From CAYYWV01 sp964475385 (GTDB taxonomy: Bacteria; Pseudomonadota; Alphaproteobacteria; JAAXGF01): DNA of 41,855 nt. The position numbers and the translations under genes were made by a program. Location: positions 1 through 41,855 of the forward strand of contig CAYYWV010000005.1 of NCBI GenBank assembly GCA_964475385.1. The letters run 5' to 3'. Shown here piece by piece: positions 26,133-33,499 of the stretch. The notes below the pieces were generated by a model. That model was not told the origin of the DNA. It did not search any database and worked only from the letters and a program-made list of their open reading frames with translations. Each line of letters begins with the position of its first letter. The stretch's first letter is position 1.

Positions 26133-26835
26133 TGCCGCCTCCGTCGTCGATCGCCTCGCCGACAACCACGTCGATTCGCGGTCCGCCGGGGATGGCTTCT
26201 TCGCCGACCGTCGCCGGCGCATCGGGAGCGCCGACCCGGCCGAGAACCACGAGCGGCCGGGTGAGCCCGGCCTTGCGCAGAACGCGGGCGAGCGCGCGGG
26301 CGGCATCGACCGCCTCGGCCCACGCTTTTCCATAGGTCGGATCGCCGGCCAGAGGAATCTCTCCGTGACCGATGATCTCGACCCGGTTGGTGATGAAGCG
26401 CAGCGATTCGGCCAAAAGGCCCGAGGCGCGGCGACCGGCGTCGGTCAACCGTCCACTCGGCGTGAACACGAGATCGGATGGCAGGCTGATGACCAGCCGG
26501 TCGTCGAGCCGCAGTAGAACGGCCCGATTGAGCACGCCATCCTTGCGGACCTTCTGGGACAGAAGCGCGTGCAGATAGTCGAGATCGGCGGCGTCGGGAT
26601 TAGCGCGGGTCTCGACCGTGCGGTCCGTCATCCGGGACGCCGCATCGGCGCCGCGGCTCGGATTGAGACGCTGGGACAGCGCGTTGACCACGTCGTTCCA
26701 CGACGGCTCCTTCACCGAAGACATCGCGAACAGCATCACGAAGAAGGTGAGCATCAGCGATACGAGGTCGGCGAACGAGATCAGCCACTGCTTGCTCGAA
26801 CGCGGCGGAGGCGGCGGTGGAGGCGGGCCGCGCAT
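26122..26835 (-). CDS. MotB-like protein with conserved membrane aspartate
   Basis: A 237-residue protein. After eight consecutive prolines (4-11) comes a MotB-type segment WLISFADLVSLMLTFFVMLFAMSS (17-40), with D23 at the position of the proton-carrying aspartate of stator B subunits. The periplasmic part ends in a degenerate OmpA-like domain (VEIIGHGEIPLAGDPTYGKAWAEAVDAARALARVLRKAGL). The usual GHTD is GHGE, and the expected arginine for diaminopimelate binding is not obvious. MotB normally works with MotA, but no motA is in this window. It starts three bases after the preceding MotB-like gene and overlaps the AMIN/TPR gene by 11 bases. Confidence 0.85.
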   Translation of the reverse strand: MRGPPPPPPPPRSSKQWLISFADLVSLMLTFFVMLFAMSSVKEPSWNDVVNALSQRLNPSRGADAASRMTDRTVETRANPDAADLDYLHALLSQKVRKDGVLNRAVLLRLDDRLVISLPSDLVFTPSGRLTDAGRRASGLLAESLRFITNRVEIIGHGEIPLAGDPTYGKAWAEAVDAARALARVLRKAGLTRPLVVLGRVGAPDAPATVGEEAIPGGPRIDVVVGEAIDDGGGNGP

Positions 26836-26838
26836 GGC

Positions 26839-27534
26839 TCACTCGCCGACGTCAGCAGGGATAGCAGGCGCCGTCGAGACGCCCCCCACATCGCGCTCGT
26901 AGAAGGCGAGCCGGACCAGCCCCGGCCGCCCCTCGGCGATCCCGGCGGAGATACGGGCAGGCGTTACGCCGCGATCGACCAGGGCGCGCGCGAATGCGCC
27001 GGCGCGGGCGAGCGCAAGCGCGCGGACCGGAGAATCCCCTTCGGCCCGCGCCGCTTCGGGGGTTACGAAGACGGTGATTTCGGTTTCGAATACGATCCCT
27101 GGGCGCTCATGGGTGAGGATCGTCGCGAGACGCTCGAGAAAGTCCGTCTCCTGGGCCTGGAGAAGGCTGCCGCCGGAGACGAAAACTTCGTCGGCCGGAA
27201 CCTCGAACACGAGGCTGCCGAACGGTTGATACGGGGAGATCCGCGCCAACGGGAACGTCGACTGGAACAGCCCGCGCATGCTTTTCTCGGCCGTCCCGGA
27301 CGTCCAGTAGACGCCGGTTCCAAAGGTGTAGTCGAGCGGTCCGGTCACCACAAGCGCATTCTCGGAAAAGGTGCTGCCCAGGCTGCCGAGCACGGCCTTG
27401 GCCCGGTCTTCCTCGCGCTTCGAGATCGAGGTCAAAAGGATGAAGAAGGCGAGGACGATGAGGAACAGCGCGAGAAAGGTCTCGTTGGCCGTTTCCGCCG
27501 CCCCGCCCGGTGCAATGCTGCGCCGCAGCCGCAT
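26839..27534 (-). CDS. MotB/OmpA-like protein lacking the membrane aspartate
   Basis: A 231-residue single-span protein. Its helix (about 18-36, NETFLALFLIVLAFFILLTSIS) matches the second MotB-like protein in position and FF spacing, but alanine replaces the aspartate. Nearby polar residues are only N17 and E18. The periplasmic region has TFGTGVYW, VFEVPADEVFVSGGSLLQAQETDFLERLATIL (like the MotB-family F--G-A-L linker) and a weak OmpA-like end (ALALARAGAFARALVDRGVTPARISAGIAEG). It may pair with the next gene's product as a non-conducting partner; that is inference. It follows cheZ by nine bases. Confidence 0.75.
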   Translation of the reverse strand: MRLRRSIAPGGAAETANETFLALFLIVLAFFILLTSISKREEDRAKAVLGSLGSTFSENALVVTGPLDYTFGTGVYWTSGTAEKSMRGLFQSTFPLARISPYQPFGSLVFEVPADEVFVSGGSLLQAQETDFLERLATILTHERPGIVFETEITVFVTPEAARAEGDSPVRALALARAGAFARALVDRGVTPARISAGIAEGRPGLVRLAFYERDVGGVSTAPAIPADVGE

Positions 27535-27543
27535 GGCGGCCCC

Positions 27544-28185
27544 TTAGTCAAAGCTGGCGAGCAGCGCGTCGATCTCTTCCTGTCGGTTTCCTTCGCCGGC
27601 GAGCTGGGGCCCGTTGAGCAGCGATCTCTCGTCAGTGGGATCGGGCTTGGGGGGCTCCGCGTTGTTGCGGCGGCGGCGGACCTCGTCGCCGAAAACCTCG
27701 ACCATACGGTCGAGCCGCTCCTCGATGTGCTTGAGCGTGGTGACGACCTTGCTGATGCGTTGCCCGGTCAGATCCTGAAAGCTGCACGCCTCGTAGATCC
27801 GAACGACCTGGTCGGTGATCGTAGCGGCTTCGAGCCGGGTCGCCTCGGCCTCGATCTTCTCGGCGGCGTCCAGAATGGTGCCCGTCGCTTCCTCGGTCGC
27901 CTTGACGATGGCGTCGAGCTGATCGGTGGCTGCTGGAAGGTGCTCTTGGCGAATGTCTTCGGGACAGAGAGCGGCGATCTCCTCGCGGGCGCCTCGAATG
28001 TAGGCCGCGAGATCGTCGAGCTCCTTGTACAGGCGGAGATCGAGGACGCTCATGTCGCCGTTGAGCGTGCCCAAAATGTTCGCGACCACCTCGGCGATCT
28101 CGTCGATGGCGACGGTATCGCCGCGTTCGACCCTGAGCGCCGCGACGCGACGTTCGATCTCGGGGGTCAATCCATAGCCTGCCAT
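27544..28185 (-). CDS. cheZ: Chemotaxis protein phosphatase CheZ
   Basis: A 213-residue protein that dephosphorylates CheY-P. The long helical hairpin is visible, and the catalytic motif SFQDLTGQRISKVV gives D138 and Q142, equivalent to E. coli D143 and Q147. The C-terminal QEEIDALLASFD is a CheY-binding peptide joined by a Pro-rich flexible linker. It is 20 bases after cheY, so phosphatase and substrate are made together. CheZ is less universal in alphaproteobacteria than CheY, and its presence here implies a CheZ-dependent signal termination. Confidence 0.93.
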   Translation of the reverse strand: MAGYGLTPEIERRVAALRVERGDTVAIDEIAEVVANILGTLNGDMSVLDLRLYKELDDLAAYIRGAREEIAALCPEDIRQEHLPAATDQLDAIVKATEEATGTILDAAEKIEAEATRLEAATITDQVVRIYEACSFQDLTGQRISKVVTTLKHIEERLDRMVEVFGDEVRRRRNNAEPPKPDPTDERSLLNGPQLAGEGNRQEEIDALLASFD

Positions 28186-28205
28186 GGGATCGCTCGCGTT
28201 CGGGT

Positions 28206-28592
28206 TCAGAACTCGCCGAGAACGCTTTGGATCTTGGTCTTCAGCGTCTCGGCGTTGAACGGTTTCACGATGTAGTTGTTGACCCCGGCCTCCTTGGCGG
28301 CGATCACGTTCTCGGTCTTGCTTTCGGCGGTCACCATGATGAACGGCGTGTTCTTCAGCCGCTCGTCGGCCCGCACCTCGCGCAGAAGTTGCAGGCCGGT
28401 CATGGGCTCCATGTTCCAGTCGGAAATCACAAGCCCGAACTTGCCCTCGCGCAGCTTGGTCAACGCCTGGCTGCCGTCGGTCGCTTCGTGAACATTGGTG
28501 AACTTGAGCTGATTGAGAAGGTTGCGGATGATCCGCAGCATCGTCTTGTAATCGTCGACGATGAGAATCGGCATGTTCTTATCGACAGCCAT
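28206..28592 (-). CDS. cheY: Chemotaxis response regulator CheY
   Basis: A 128-residue single receiver domain. Acidic pair D13-D14, phosphoacceptor D58 (ISDWNMEPMTG), T88 (VTAES), and K110 (IVKPF) are all present, with the CheY-like FTNVHEATDGSQAL segment. Phospho-CheY binds FliM, encoded nearby, to change motor rotation. It is the first gene of a five-gene unit with cheZ, two MotB-like genes and the AMIN/TPR gene. A near-consensus CtrA-type box is about 72 bases upstream. Confidence 0.96.
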   Translation of the reverse strand: MAVDKNMPILIVDDYKTMLRIIRNLLNQLKFTNVHEATDGSQALTKLREGKFGLVISDWNMEPMTGLQLLREVRADERLKNTPFIMVTAESKTENVIAAKEAGVNNYIVKPFNAETLKTKIQSVLGEF

Positions 28593-28663
28593 CGAATGTC
28601 TCCGTTCTTCGACCCCAAGCGCCGGGTCTTGCCACGACTGGCGGCTAGGTTAACGGCGATTGG

Positions 28664-28678
28664 TTAAGCGATGGTTAG
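28664..28678 (-). promoter_or_regulatory. Near-consensus CtrA-type box upstream of cheY
   Basis: On the minus strand the site reads CTAA-CCATCGC-TTAA, one base from TTAA-N7-TTAA and matching the variant with C first. A further TTAA lies ten bases away at 28650. It stands between the motE stop and the cheY start. Confidence 0.6.
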
Positions 28679-28701
28679 AACGCGGCCGGAAAGCGGGCGG
28701 C

Positions 28702-29382
28702 TCAGTTGACCTTGGCGGCCGCTCCGGACCGCCTGGCCTCGGGCGGAACTTCGCGCCGCTTGGCGAGCTCCAGGGTCACGGTGCGCGCCTTGTCCACATT
28801 CATCTTGGCGAGCACGAGCGCCGCTTTGGCCTCCTTCATCCGGTCTACGACCTCGATCAGCACCTTGAGGTCGAGCTTGTCGAAGATGCGCGCCGCATCC
28901 TTGGGCTTCATGCGCTCGTACATCTTCACGAGGCTCGCGATCTGGGCCTCGTTTTCGGCGTCGGCGCTCGCGAACATGCTCTCGATCGAGTCGCGCAGTT
29001 CTTTGAGCTTGGCGATCTTTTCGTCGAGACGTTTCTCGGCCGCGGCGAGCAGCTTTTCGCGCATGTCGAGATCGCGGGCGCGGGCCTCGATCTCGCGCCG
29101 GCGGGCGGCGAGGCTTTCGAGCACCTGGATCTCGGCCGGCGACAGGTCGGTCACGTCGATCTGTTCGGAACCCGAGGCCGGAAGGATGGGCGCATTGGCG
29201 CGGTTTTCCCCCGCCGCCCCCTCCGTCGCCGCGCCGTCGCCCGTCGCTTTGTTCTCGGCGCTGGCCGCGGGCGCGGCGCCGATCAGGTTGTCGGCGCCTT
29301 CCCACACCGCGCCGACGCGCACAACGAGCGCCAACGCGGCGACGGCGATGGTGATGGGAAGAAGCTTGATGGGAAGGCGCAC
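28702..29382 (-). CDS. MotE-like protein (MgtE-N domain)
   Basis: A 226-residue protein with an N-terminal membrane helix (about 8-26), a low-complexity linker, a coiled coil (about 85-135, ARRREIEARARDLDMREKLLAAAEKRLDEKIAKLKELRDSIE) and an MgtE-N/FliG-like helical end (MYERMKPKDAARIFDKLDLKVLIEVVDRMKEAKAALVLAKM). This is the MotE architecture; MotE is known in rhizobia as a periplasmic factor for motor function. It starts with GTG three bases after the DUF6468 gene, so it is the last gene of fliL-fliM-DUF6468-motE. Assignment by architecture and position. Confidence 0.82.
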   Translation of the reverse strand: MRLPIKLLPITIAVAALALVVRVGAVWEGADNLIGAAPAASAENKATGDGAATEGAAGENRANAPILPASGSEQIDVTDLSPAEIQVLESLAARRREIEARARDLDMREKLLAAAEKRLDEKIAKLKELRDSIESMFASADAENEAQIASLVKMYERMKPKDAARIFDKLDLKVLIEVVDRMKEAKAALVLAKMNVDKARTVTLELAKRREVPPEARRSGAAAKVN

Positions 29383-29385
29383 CGT

Positions 29386-29919
29386 CTAGCCCCTTTGCGC
29401 GGCCCGAATCGCCCGGCGAAGGTCGCGCTCGACCGCCGATTCGGATCTCGCGCCGTCGACGGCTTCGTCATCCTTTCCGTTCGCGGCCGGTTCCGGAAAA
29501 GGCTCGATCCCAAGCGGCAGACGAGCGATGGAAGGGCCTTTCGGCCGAGGCGCGGGCTTGGCCCTCGTCCGCGCCGCGGACGCCGGGGGCGACGCGGGCG
29601 CGGTCGGCGCGCGGACCGAAGCGAGCCGATCGGCAAGACGTTCGGCGCGCTCGGTCAGAAAGGCGAGCTCGTCGACGATCGCCTGAGCGGTCGCCGCCTT
29701 TTCGTCGAGACGAACGCCGTGCTCGGCGCTTGCCGCGCTGAGCCGCGCGATGCTGTGCTCGGCCCGCGCGGTCGCCTCGCCAAAGGCCTCGATCATCCGC
29801 ATGAATGCGCCTTGATCGGCGCGCAGCGCGCGCAGCTTACGCTCGAGAATCACGCAATAGGCGATCGTCGCAGCCAACAGCGCGATCATGACCACATCGA
29901 GCGCGAACGTCGTTGTCAC
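29386..29919 (-). CDS. DUF6468-like membrane-anchored coiled-coil protein
   Basis: A 177-residue protein with an N-terminal membrane helix (about 4-24, FALDVVMIALLAATIAYCVIL), a coiled region (LERKLRALRADQGAFMRMIEAFGEATARAEHSI ... EKAATAQAIVDELAFLTERAERLADRL) and a Pro/Ala-rich tail ending in RDLRRAIRAAQRG. Proteins of this type follow fliM in many Rhodospirillales; function unknown. The start is GTG, overlapping the fliM stop by four bases (GTGA), with GGGGGGAG just upstream. An ATG ten codons on is possible but would cut the helix. Confidence 0.75.
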   Translation of the reverse strand: MTTTFALDVVMIALLAATIAYCVILERKLRALRADQGAFMRMIEAFGEATARAEHSIARLSAASAEHGVRLDEKAATAQAIVDELAFLTERAERLADRLASVRAPTAPASPPASAARTRAKPAPRPKGPSIARLPLGIEPFPEPAANGKDDEAVDGARSESAVERDLRRAIRAAQRG

Positions 29920-31076
29920 TGGCTCCCCCCCAGACGTCGATAGGTTCGATTGACGCGGATCGCCATGTTGTCGTTGCGCCGCCCCATGAAGCCGCTCAGC
30001 ATGGGCACGCCGCCGCAGCGCAGGACCACCGCCGAATCGGGCCGGGCGTTGAGCATGAAGGTGTCGCCGACGCGCAGGCCGGCGACCTCGCGCAGCGACA
30101 ACACCTGCTCGTCGAGCACGGCCTCGATCTCGAGCGTGGTGTGCCAAAGCTCGGTCGCGAGGTGGCTTTCCCAGATCGAATCGCGGCCGAACTTTTCGCC
30201 CCAGAACATCTGCAAAAGAAGGTCGCGAATCGGCTCGAGCGTCGCGTACGGCAGCACGATCTCGATGTTGCCTCCGCGATCGTCCATGTCGACCCGCATC
30301 CGGGTCTGGATCGCGGCGTTGGCGGGGCGCGCGATGGCGGCGAAGCGCGGGTTGGTCTCGAGCCGGTCGAAGGCGAAGGTCACTTTGGTCAGCGGCTCGA
30401 AAGCGGCGGTGAGATCGGCGAGCACCACGTTCAGCATACGCTCGACCAGGCTGCGCTCGATGGTGGTGTAGGGCCGGCCTTCGACCCGGATCGGCGTGGT
30501 TCCGCGGCCGCCGCCGAGCAATACGTCGACCACCGAATAGATCAGCGCGCTGTCGACCGTGATCAGGCCGAAGTCCTCCCACTCGACCGCCTTGAACACG
30601 CCCAGCATGGCGGGCAAAGGAATCGAGTTCAGGTAATCGCCGAAGCGCACCGAGGTGAGCCCTTCGAGCGAGACCTCGACGTTGTCGGAAGTGAAGTTGC
30701 GCAGCGAGGTGGTGAGCAAGCGCACCGCCCGGTCGAACGCCACCTCGAGCATGGGAAGGCGCTCGTAGGAGACGAGCGTGCTGTCGAGAATCGCCTGAAT
30801 GCCCGACTTCTGGCTGCCGTCGCCGCCATCGTCGTCGAAGCCAAGCAGGCTGTCGATCTCGTCCTGATTGAGGATGCGCGTGGGCTGGTCGCCGTCCTCG
30901 CCGCCTTCTTCGGAAGCGAGGGCCTGCGCCCACTCGTCAGCGATGGCGTCTCCGTCCGCGGCGCCATCGCCTTCGCCGTCGGCCGCCCCGTCGGCTTCGG
31001 CCATCGCCGCCCACTCGGCGGCGAGCGCGTCCTGGTCCGCCTCGGTCGCGGCGTTGTTCTCTTGCGGTTCGGCCAT
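29916..31076 (-). CDS. fliM: Flagellar motor switch protein FliM
   Basis: A 386-residue C-ring protein that binds CheY-P and FliG and sets rotation direction. The usual N-terminal CheY-binding motif ILNQDEIDSLLGF is at 68-80, unusually far in. It is preceded by an acidic extension carrying two similar peptides, LAAEWAAM (18-25) and IADEWAQAL (45-53). The middle FliM domain is present (RLLTTSLRNFTSDNVEVSLEGLTSVRFGDYLNSIP, VDSALIYSVVDVLLGGGRG). The C-terminal SpoA domain includes LSLREVAGLRVGDTFML and PMLSGFMGRRNDNMAIRV. It is 18 bases after fliL and overlaps the DUF6468 gene. Confidence 0.97.
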   Translation of the reverse strand: MAEPQENNAATEADQDALAAEWAAMAEADGAADGEGDGAADGDAIADEWAQALASEEGGEDGDQPTRILNQDEIDSLLGFDDDGGDGSQKSGIQAILDSTLVSYERLPMLEVAFDRAVRLLTTSLRNFTSDNVEVSLEGLTSVRFGDYLNSIPLPAMLGVFKAVEWEDFGLITVDSALIYSVVDVLLGGGRGTTPIRVEGRPYTTIERSLVERMLNVVLADLTAAFEPLTKVTFAFDRLETNPRFAAIARPANAAIQTRMRVDMDDRGGNIEIVLPYATLEPIRDLLLQMFWGEKFGRDSIWESHLATELWHTTLEIEAVLDEQVLSLREVAGLRVGDTFMLNARPDSAVVLRCGGVPMLSGFMGRRNDNMAIRVNRTYRRLGGSQ

Positions 31077-31094
31077 TGTCCCTGCTTATCGGCG

Positions 31095-31631
31095 CTACTG
31101 AATCAACATCTCTTTGAACAACACGTTCCGGATCGCAATCGGATGCGCCGCCACGGTCACGCGGCGCAAAAGCTCCTCTTTAACCCGATAGATCCCCGCC
31201 GAGCCCTGGAGGTCGTCGGCGCGGAGCTCGCGCAGGAAGACGTGGAACTGGTCGATCACCCGCGGCAGCACGCGCGTCAGAGCATTCGTGTCCTGCGAGG
31301 CGTCGAGCTCTAGCGCCACCTGGATCTTGAGGTAGGACTTCTTCTTCGAGCCCGATTCGAGGTTGACCACCATTTCGGGCAGGTCGAAATAGACCACGTT
31401 GTCGACCGTGTCGGCCGCGTGTTTCGTCTCGCCGCCAAAGAAGGAGTCGAGTAGGCCGCTGAAGTAAACGCCGGCGCCGCCGCCGGCGAGGAGAAGAACC
31501 GCGGCCGCGGCGATGATGATCAGGCGCTTCTTCCCGCCGAGCTTGCCCGCCGGCTTGTCGTCGCCTTTCTCTTCGCCGTTCTCTGCGTTGATATTTTCTT
31601 CGACGGATTCGTCAGCCGTCGCATCAGTCAT
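31095..31631 (-). CDS. fliL: Flagellar basal body-associated protein FliL
   Basis: A 178-residue inner-membrane protein that associates with the stator near the motor. Acidic N-terminus (1-30), a membrane helix (about 36-58, LIIIAAAAVLLLAGGGAGVYF) and a periplasmic stomatin-like domain: VYFDLPEMVVNLESGSKKKSYLKIQVALEL and LPRVIDQFHVFLRELRADDLQGSAGIYRVKEELLRRV. It is first in the fliL-fliM-DUF6468-motE unit, divergent from flgF with a 309-base intergenic region. Confidence 0.95.
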   Translation of the reverse strand: MTDATADESVEENINAENGEEKGDDKPAGKLGGKKRLIIIAAAAVLLLAGGGAGVYFSGLLDSFFGGETKHAADTVDNVVYFDLPEMVVNLESGSKKKSYLKIQVALELDASQDTNALTRVLPRVIDQFHVFLRELRADDLQGSAGIYRVKEELLRRVTVAAHPIAIRNVLFKEMLIQ

Positions 31632-31787
31632 GGATCAACCTTCCCGTTCGAACCGGCGGCCGGACACCCGCCTCCGCATTCCCAATTCGTTATAGCGAAG
31701 AATGGGTTAATAAGAGGTTGCGCGGCCGCGCGCGAAGCGAACGTTAAAGACGCCCCCCCAGGGCGGCCGCGCGCGTCCCCCGCCAGC

Positions 31788-31814
31788 GGCAACATCTGCC
31801 CGGCAAAGCCTGCC
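31788..31814 (+). promoter_or_regulatory. Tandem GGCA-N5-TGCC dyads upstream of the flgF promoter
   Basis: Two adjacent dyads, 31788-31800 and 31802-31814, each GGCA-N5-TGCC, lie 95 and 81 bases (centre to -24 GG) upstream of the flgF sigma-54 promoter. A third copy occurs at the same 95-base distance before flgI. The pattern resembles enhancer (ftr) sites bound by FlbD in Caulobacter; that identity is inference. The rest of the 309-base fliL-flgF intergenic region holds TTAA half-sites near 31708 and 31744 and nothing else I can name. Confidence 0.6.
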
Positions 31815-31887
31815 GCAGACGGCCGCCCTTGCCCTTCGGGCGCGCCAAATCACCTTTCAAGTCGTTGACTTACAACATTTTCCCTTC

Positions 31888-31903
31888 TGGCATGTTTCCT
31901 GCA
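31888..31903 (+). promoter_or_regulatory. Sigma-54 promoter of flgF operon
   Basis: TGGCATGTTTCCTGCA fits the -24/-12 consensus TGGCACG-N4-TTGCA, with GG and GC exactly ten bases apart. Transcription would begin about 12 bases downstream, leaving a short leader before the flgF ATG at 31941. Confidence 0.8.
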
Positions 31904-31940
31904 CCGAAGCGGGCGACGGTGTGCGGGATGGAGGTTTGGA

Positions 31941-32672
31941 ATGGAAAACGCGTCTCTGGTGGCCTTGTCAAAGCAGATGGTCTTGCGCCGCCAGATGGAT
32001 CTGATCGCCAACAACATCGCCAACGCCAACACCGACGGTTTCAAGGCCGAGCGGATGCTGTTCGCAACCTATTTGCAACCGATCGGCCCCCAAGGAACAG
32101 CGGCGTTCGTCCAGGATATCGCCGTCGCCCACGATCTCCGCGAGGGCGATATCGCGACCACCGGCAACCCGCTCGATATCGCGATCAAAGGCGAAGGCTT
32201 CCTTCCGGTCGATACCACGGACGGCGTGCGCTACACCCGGGGCGGGCACTTCCGGCTCGATAAGGACGGCGTGATCGTCACCTCCAACGGCCATCCGCTG
32301 CTCGGCGACGACGGCTTTCCGATCATCGCCGCCCCGGGCGACACCGACATCGCGATCTCGCCCGACGGCGTTGTGACCGCCGAAGGCGGCATCGAGATCG
32401 GCCGTCTCGCCGTCGTCACCTTCGACAATCTCTACGCGCTCACGCGAGTGGCGGGCGGTCTCTATCGCACCGATCAGACGCCGATCCCCGCCGATCGGGC
32501 CGAGATCGTCCAGGGCGCGGTCGAGCGCTCGAACGTCGAGCCCGTGGTCGAGATGACCCGCATGATCGCGCTGTTGCGCAGCTACCAGAGCACGCAGCGC
32601 CTCATCCAGCAACAGGACCAGCTTCGCCAACGGGCGATCGGCGTGCTTTCGGGCGCCAGTCAGTCCGCCTGA
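31941..32672 (+). CDS. flgF: Flagellar proximal rod protein FlgF
   Basis: A 243-residue periplasmic rod subunit. The N-terminal rod motif is QMDLIANNIANANTDGFKAERM (18-39), the central region has GNPLDIAIKGEGFL and GVRYTRGGHFRLDKDG, and the C-terminal helix is SNVEPVVEMTRMIALLRSYQSTQRLIQQQD. GATGGAGGTTTGG precedes the start. It leads the flgF-flgG-flgA-flgH operon and is read from a sigma-54 promoter about 40 bases upstream. Confidence 0.96.
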   Translation: MENASLVALSKQMVLRRQMDLIANNIANANTDGFKAERMLFATYLQPIGPQGTAAFVQDIAVAHDLREGDIATTGNPLDIAIKGEGFLPVDTTDGVRYTRGGHFRLDKDGVIVTSNGHPLLGDDGFPIIAAPGDTDIAISPDGVVTAEGGIEIGRLAVVTFDNLYALTRVAGGLYRTDQTPIPADRAEIVQGAVERSNVEPVVEMTRMIALLRSYQSTQRLIQQQDQLRQRAIGVLSGASQSA

Positions 32673-32704
32673 ACGCGAGCCAAAGGACGAGAGGAGACCC
32701 GTAG

Positions 32705-33490
32705 ATGAGATCGTTGAGCATTGCGGCGACCGGCATGTTGGCCCAGCAGACCAACATCGACGTCATCGCCAACAACATCGCCAACCTGAACACCACCGGG
32801 TTCAAGCGCCAGCGGCCCGAGTTCCAGGATCTTTTGTACCAGTCGCTGCGCCGCGTCGGCGCCGCGTCGTCGGACGCGGGCACGATCGTGCCTTCGGGCG
32901 TGCAGCTCGGCGTCGGGGTGAAGACCGCGTCGGTGTACCGGATCACCGAGCAGGGCAACCTGGTCTCGACCGGCAACACCCTCGATCTCGCGATCCAGGG
33001 CCACGGCTACTTCCGCATTCAGCTTCCGAGCGGCGACGACGCCTACACCCGGGCGGGCACCTTCCAGATCAGCCCCCAGGGCCAGATCGTGACCGCCGAC
33101 GGTTATGTGGTCGCGCCTGGGATCACCATCCCGTCGGGCGCGACCGATATCAGCATCAACAGCTCGGGCGAGGTCCAGGTTAAGCTCGACGGCCAGGTCG
33201 CGCCCCAGACCGTGGGCCAGATCGAGCTTACGACCTTCCCCAACGAGGCCGGGTTGGAGGCGATCGGCGACAACCTGCTGCTTGAGACGCCGGCCTCGGG
33301 CGCGCCCACCACCGGCACCCCGGGCTCGACCGGCTTCGGCACCCTGCAACAGGGCTTCCTTGAGATCTCGAACGTCGATGCGGTGTCCGAGATCACCAAC
33401 ATGATCAATGCGCAGCGGGCCTATGAGCTCAACTCGAAGGTGATCACCACCGCCGACGAGATGATGAGCACCGTCAGCCAGCTTCGTTAG
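32705..33490 (+). CDS. flgG: Flagellar distal rod protein FlgG
   Basis: A 261-residue distal rod subunit, the usual length. Opening MRSLSIAATGMLAQQTNIDVIANNIANLNTTGFKRQR is diagnostic. GNTLDLAIQGHGYFRIQLPSG, YTRAGTFQISPQGQIVTADGY, and the C-terminal LEISNVDAVSEITNMINAQRAYELNSKVITTADEMM follow. It is 32 bases after flgF with a GAGAGGAGA ribosome-binding site. Confidence 0.97.
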   Translation: MRSLSIAATGMLAQQTNIDVIANNIANLNTTGFKRQRPEFQDLLYQSLRRVGAASSDAGTIVPSGVQLGVGVKTASVYRITEQGNLVSTGNTLDLAIQGHGYFRIQLPSGDDAYTRAGTFQISPQGQIVTADGYVVAPGITIPSGATDISINSSGEVQVKLDGQVAPQTVGQIELTTFPNEAGLEAIGDNLLLETPASGAPTTGTPGSTGFGTLQQGFLEISNVDAVSEITNMINAQRAYELNSKVITTADEMMSTVSQLR

Positions 33491-33499
33491 GAGGCTATC

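Noticed and set aside
23484..26264. Long plus-strand open frame opposite the AMIN/TPR gene
   Set aside because: Arg/Gly-rich antisense shadow; the minus strand has signal peptide, domain repeats and operon context.
31708..31748. TTAA half-sites upstream of fliL as a CtrA box
   Set aside because: The TTAA at 31708 is followed after seven bases by TTGC, too far from consensus; only isolated half-sites remain.
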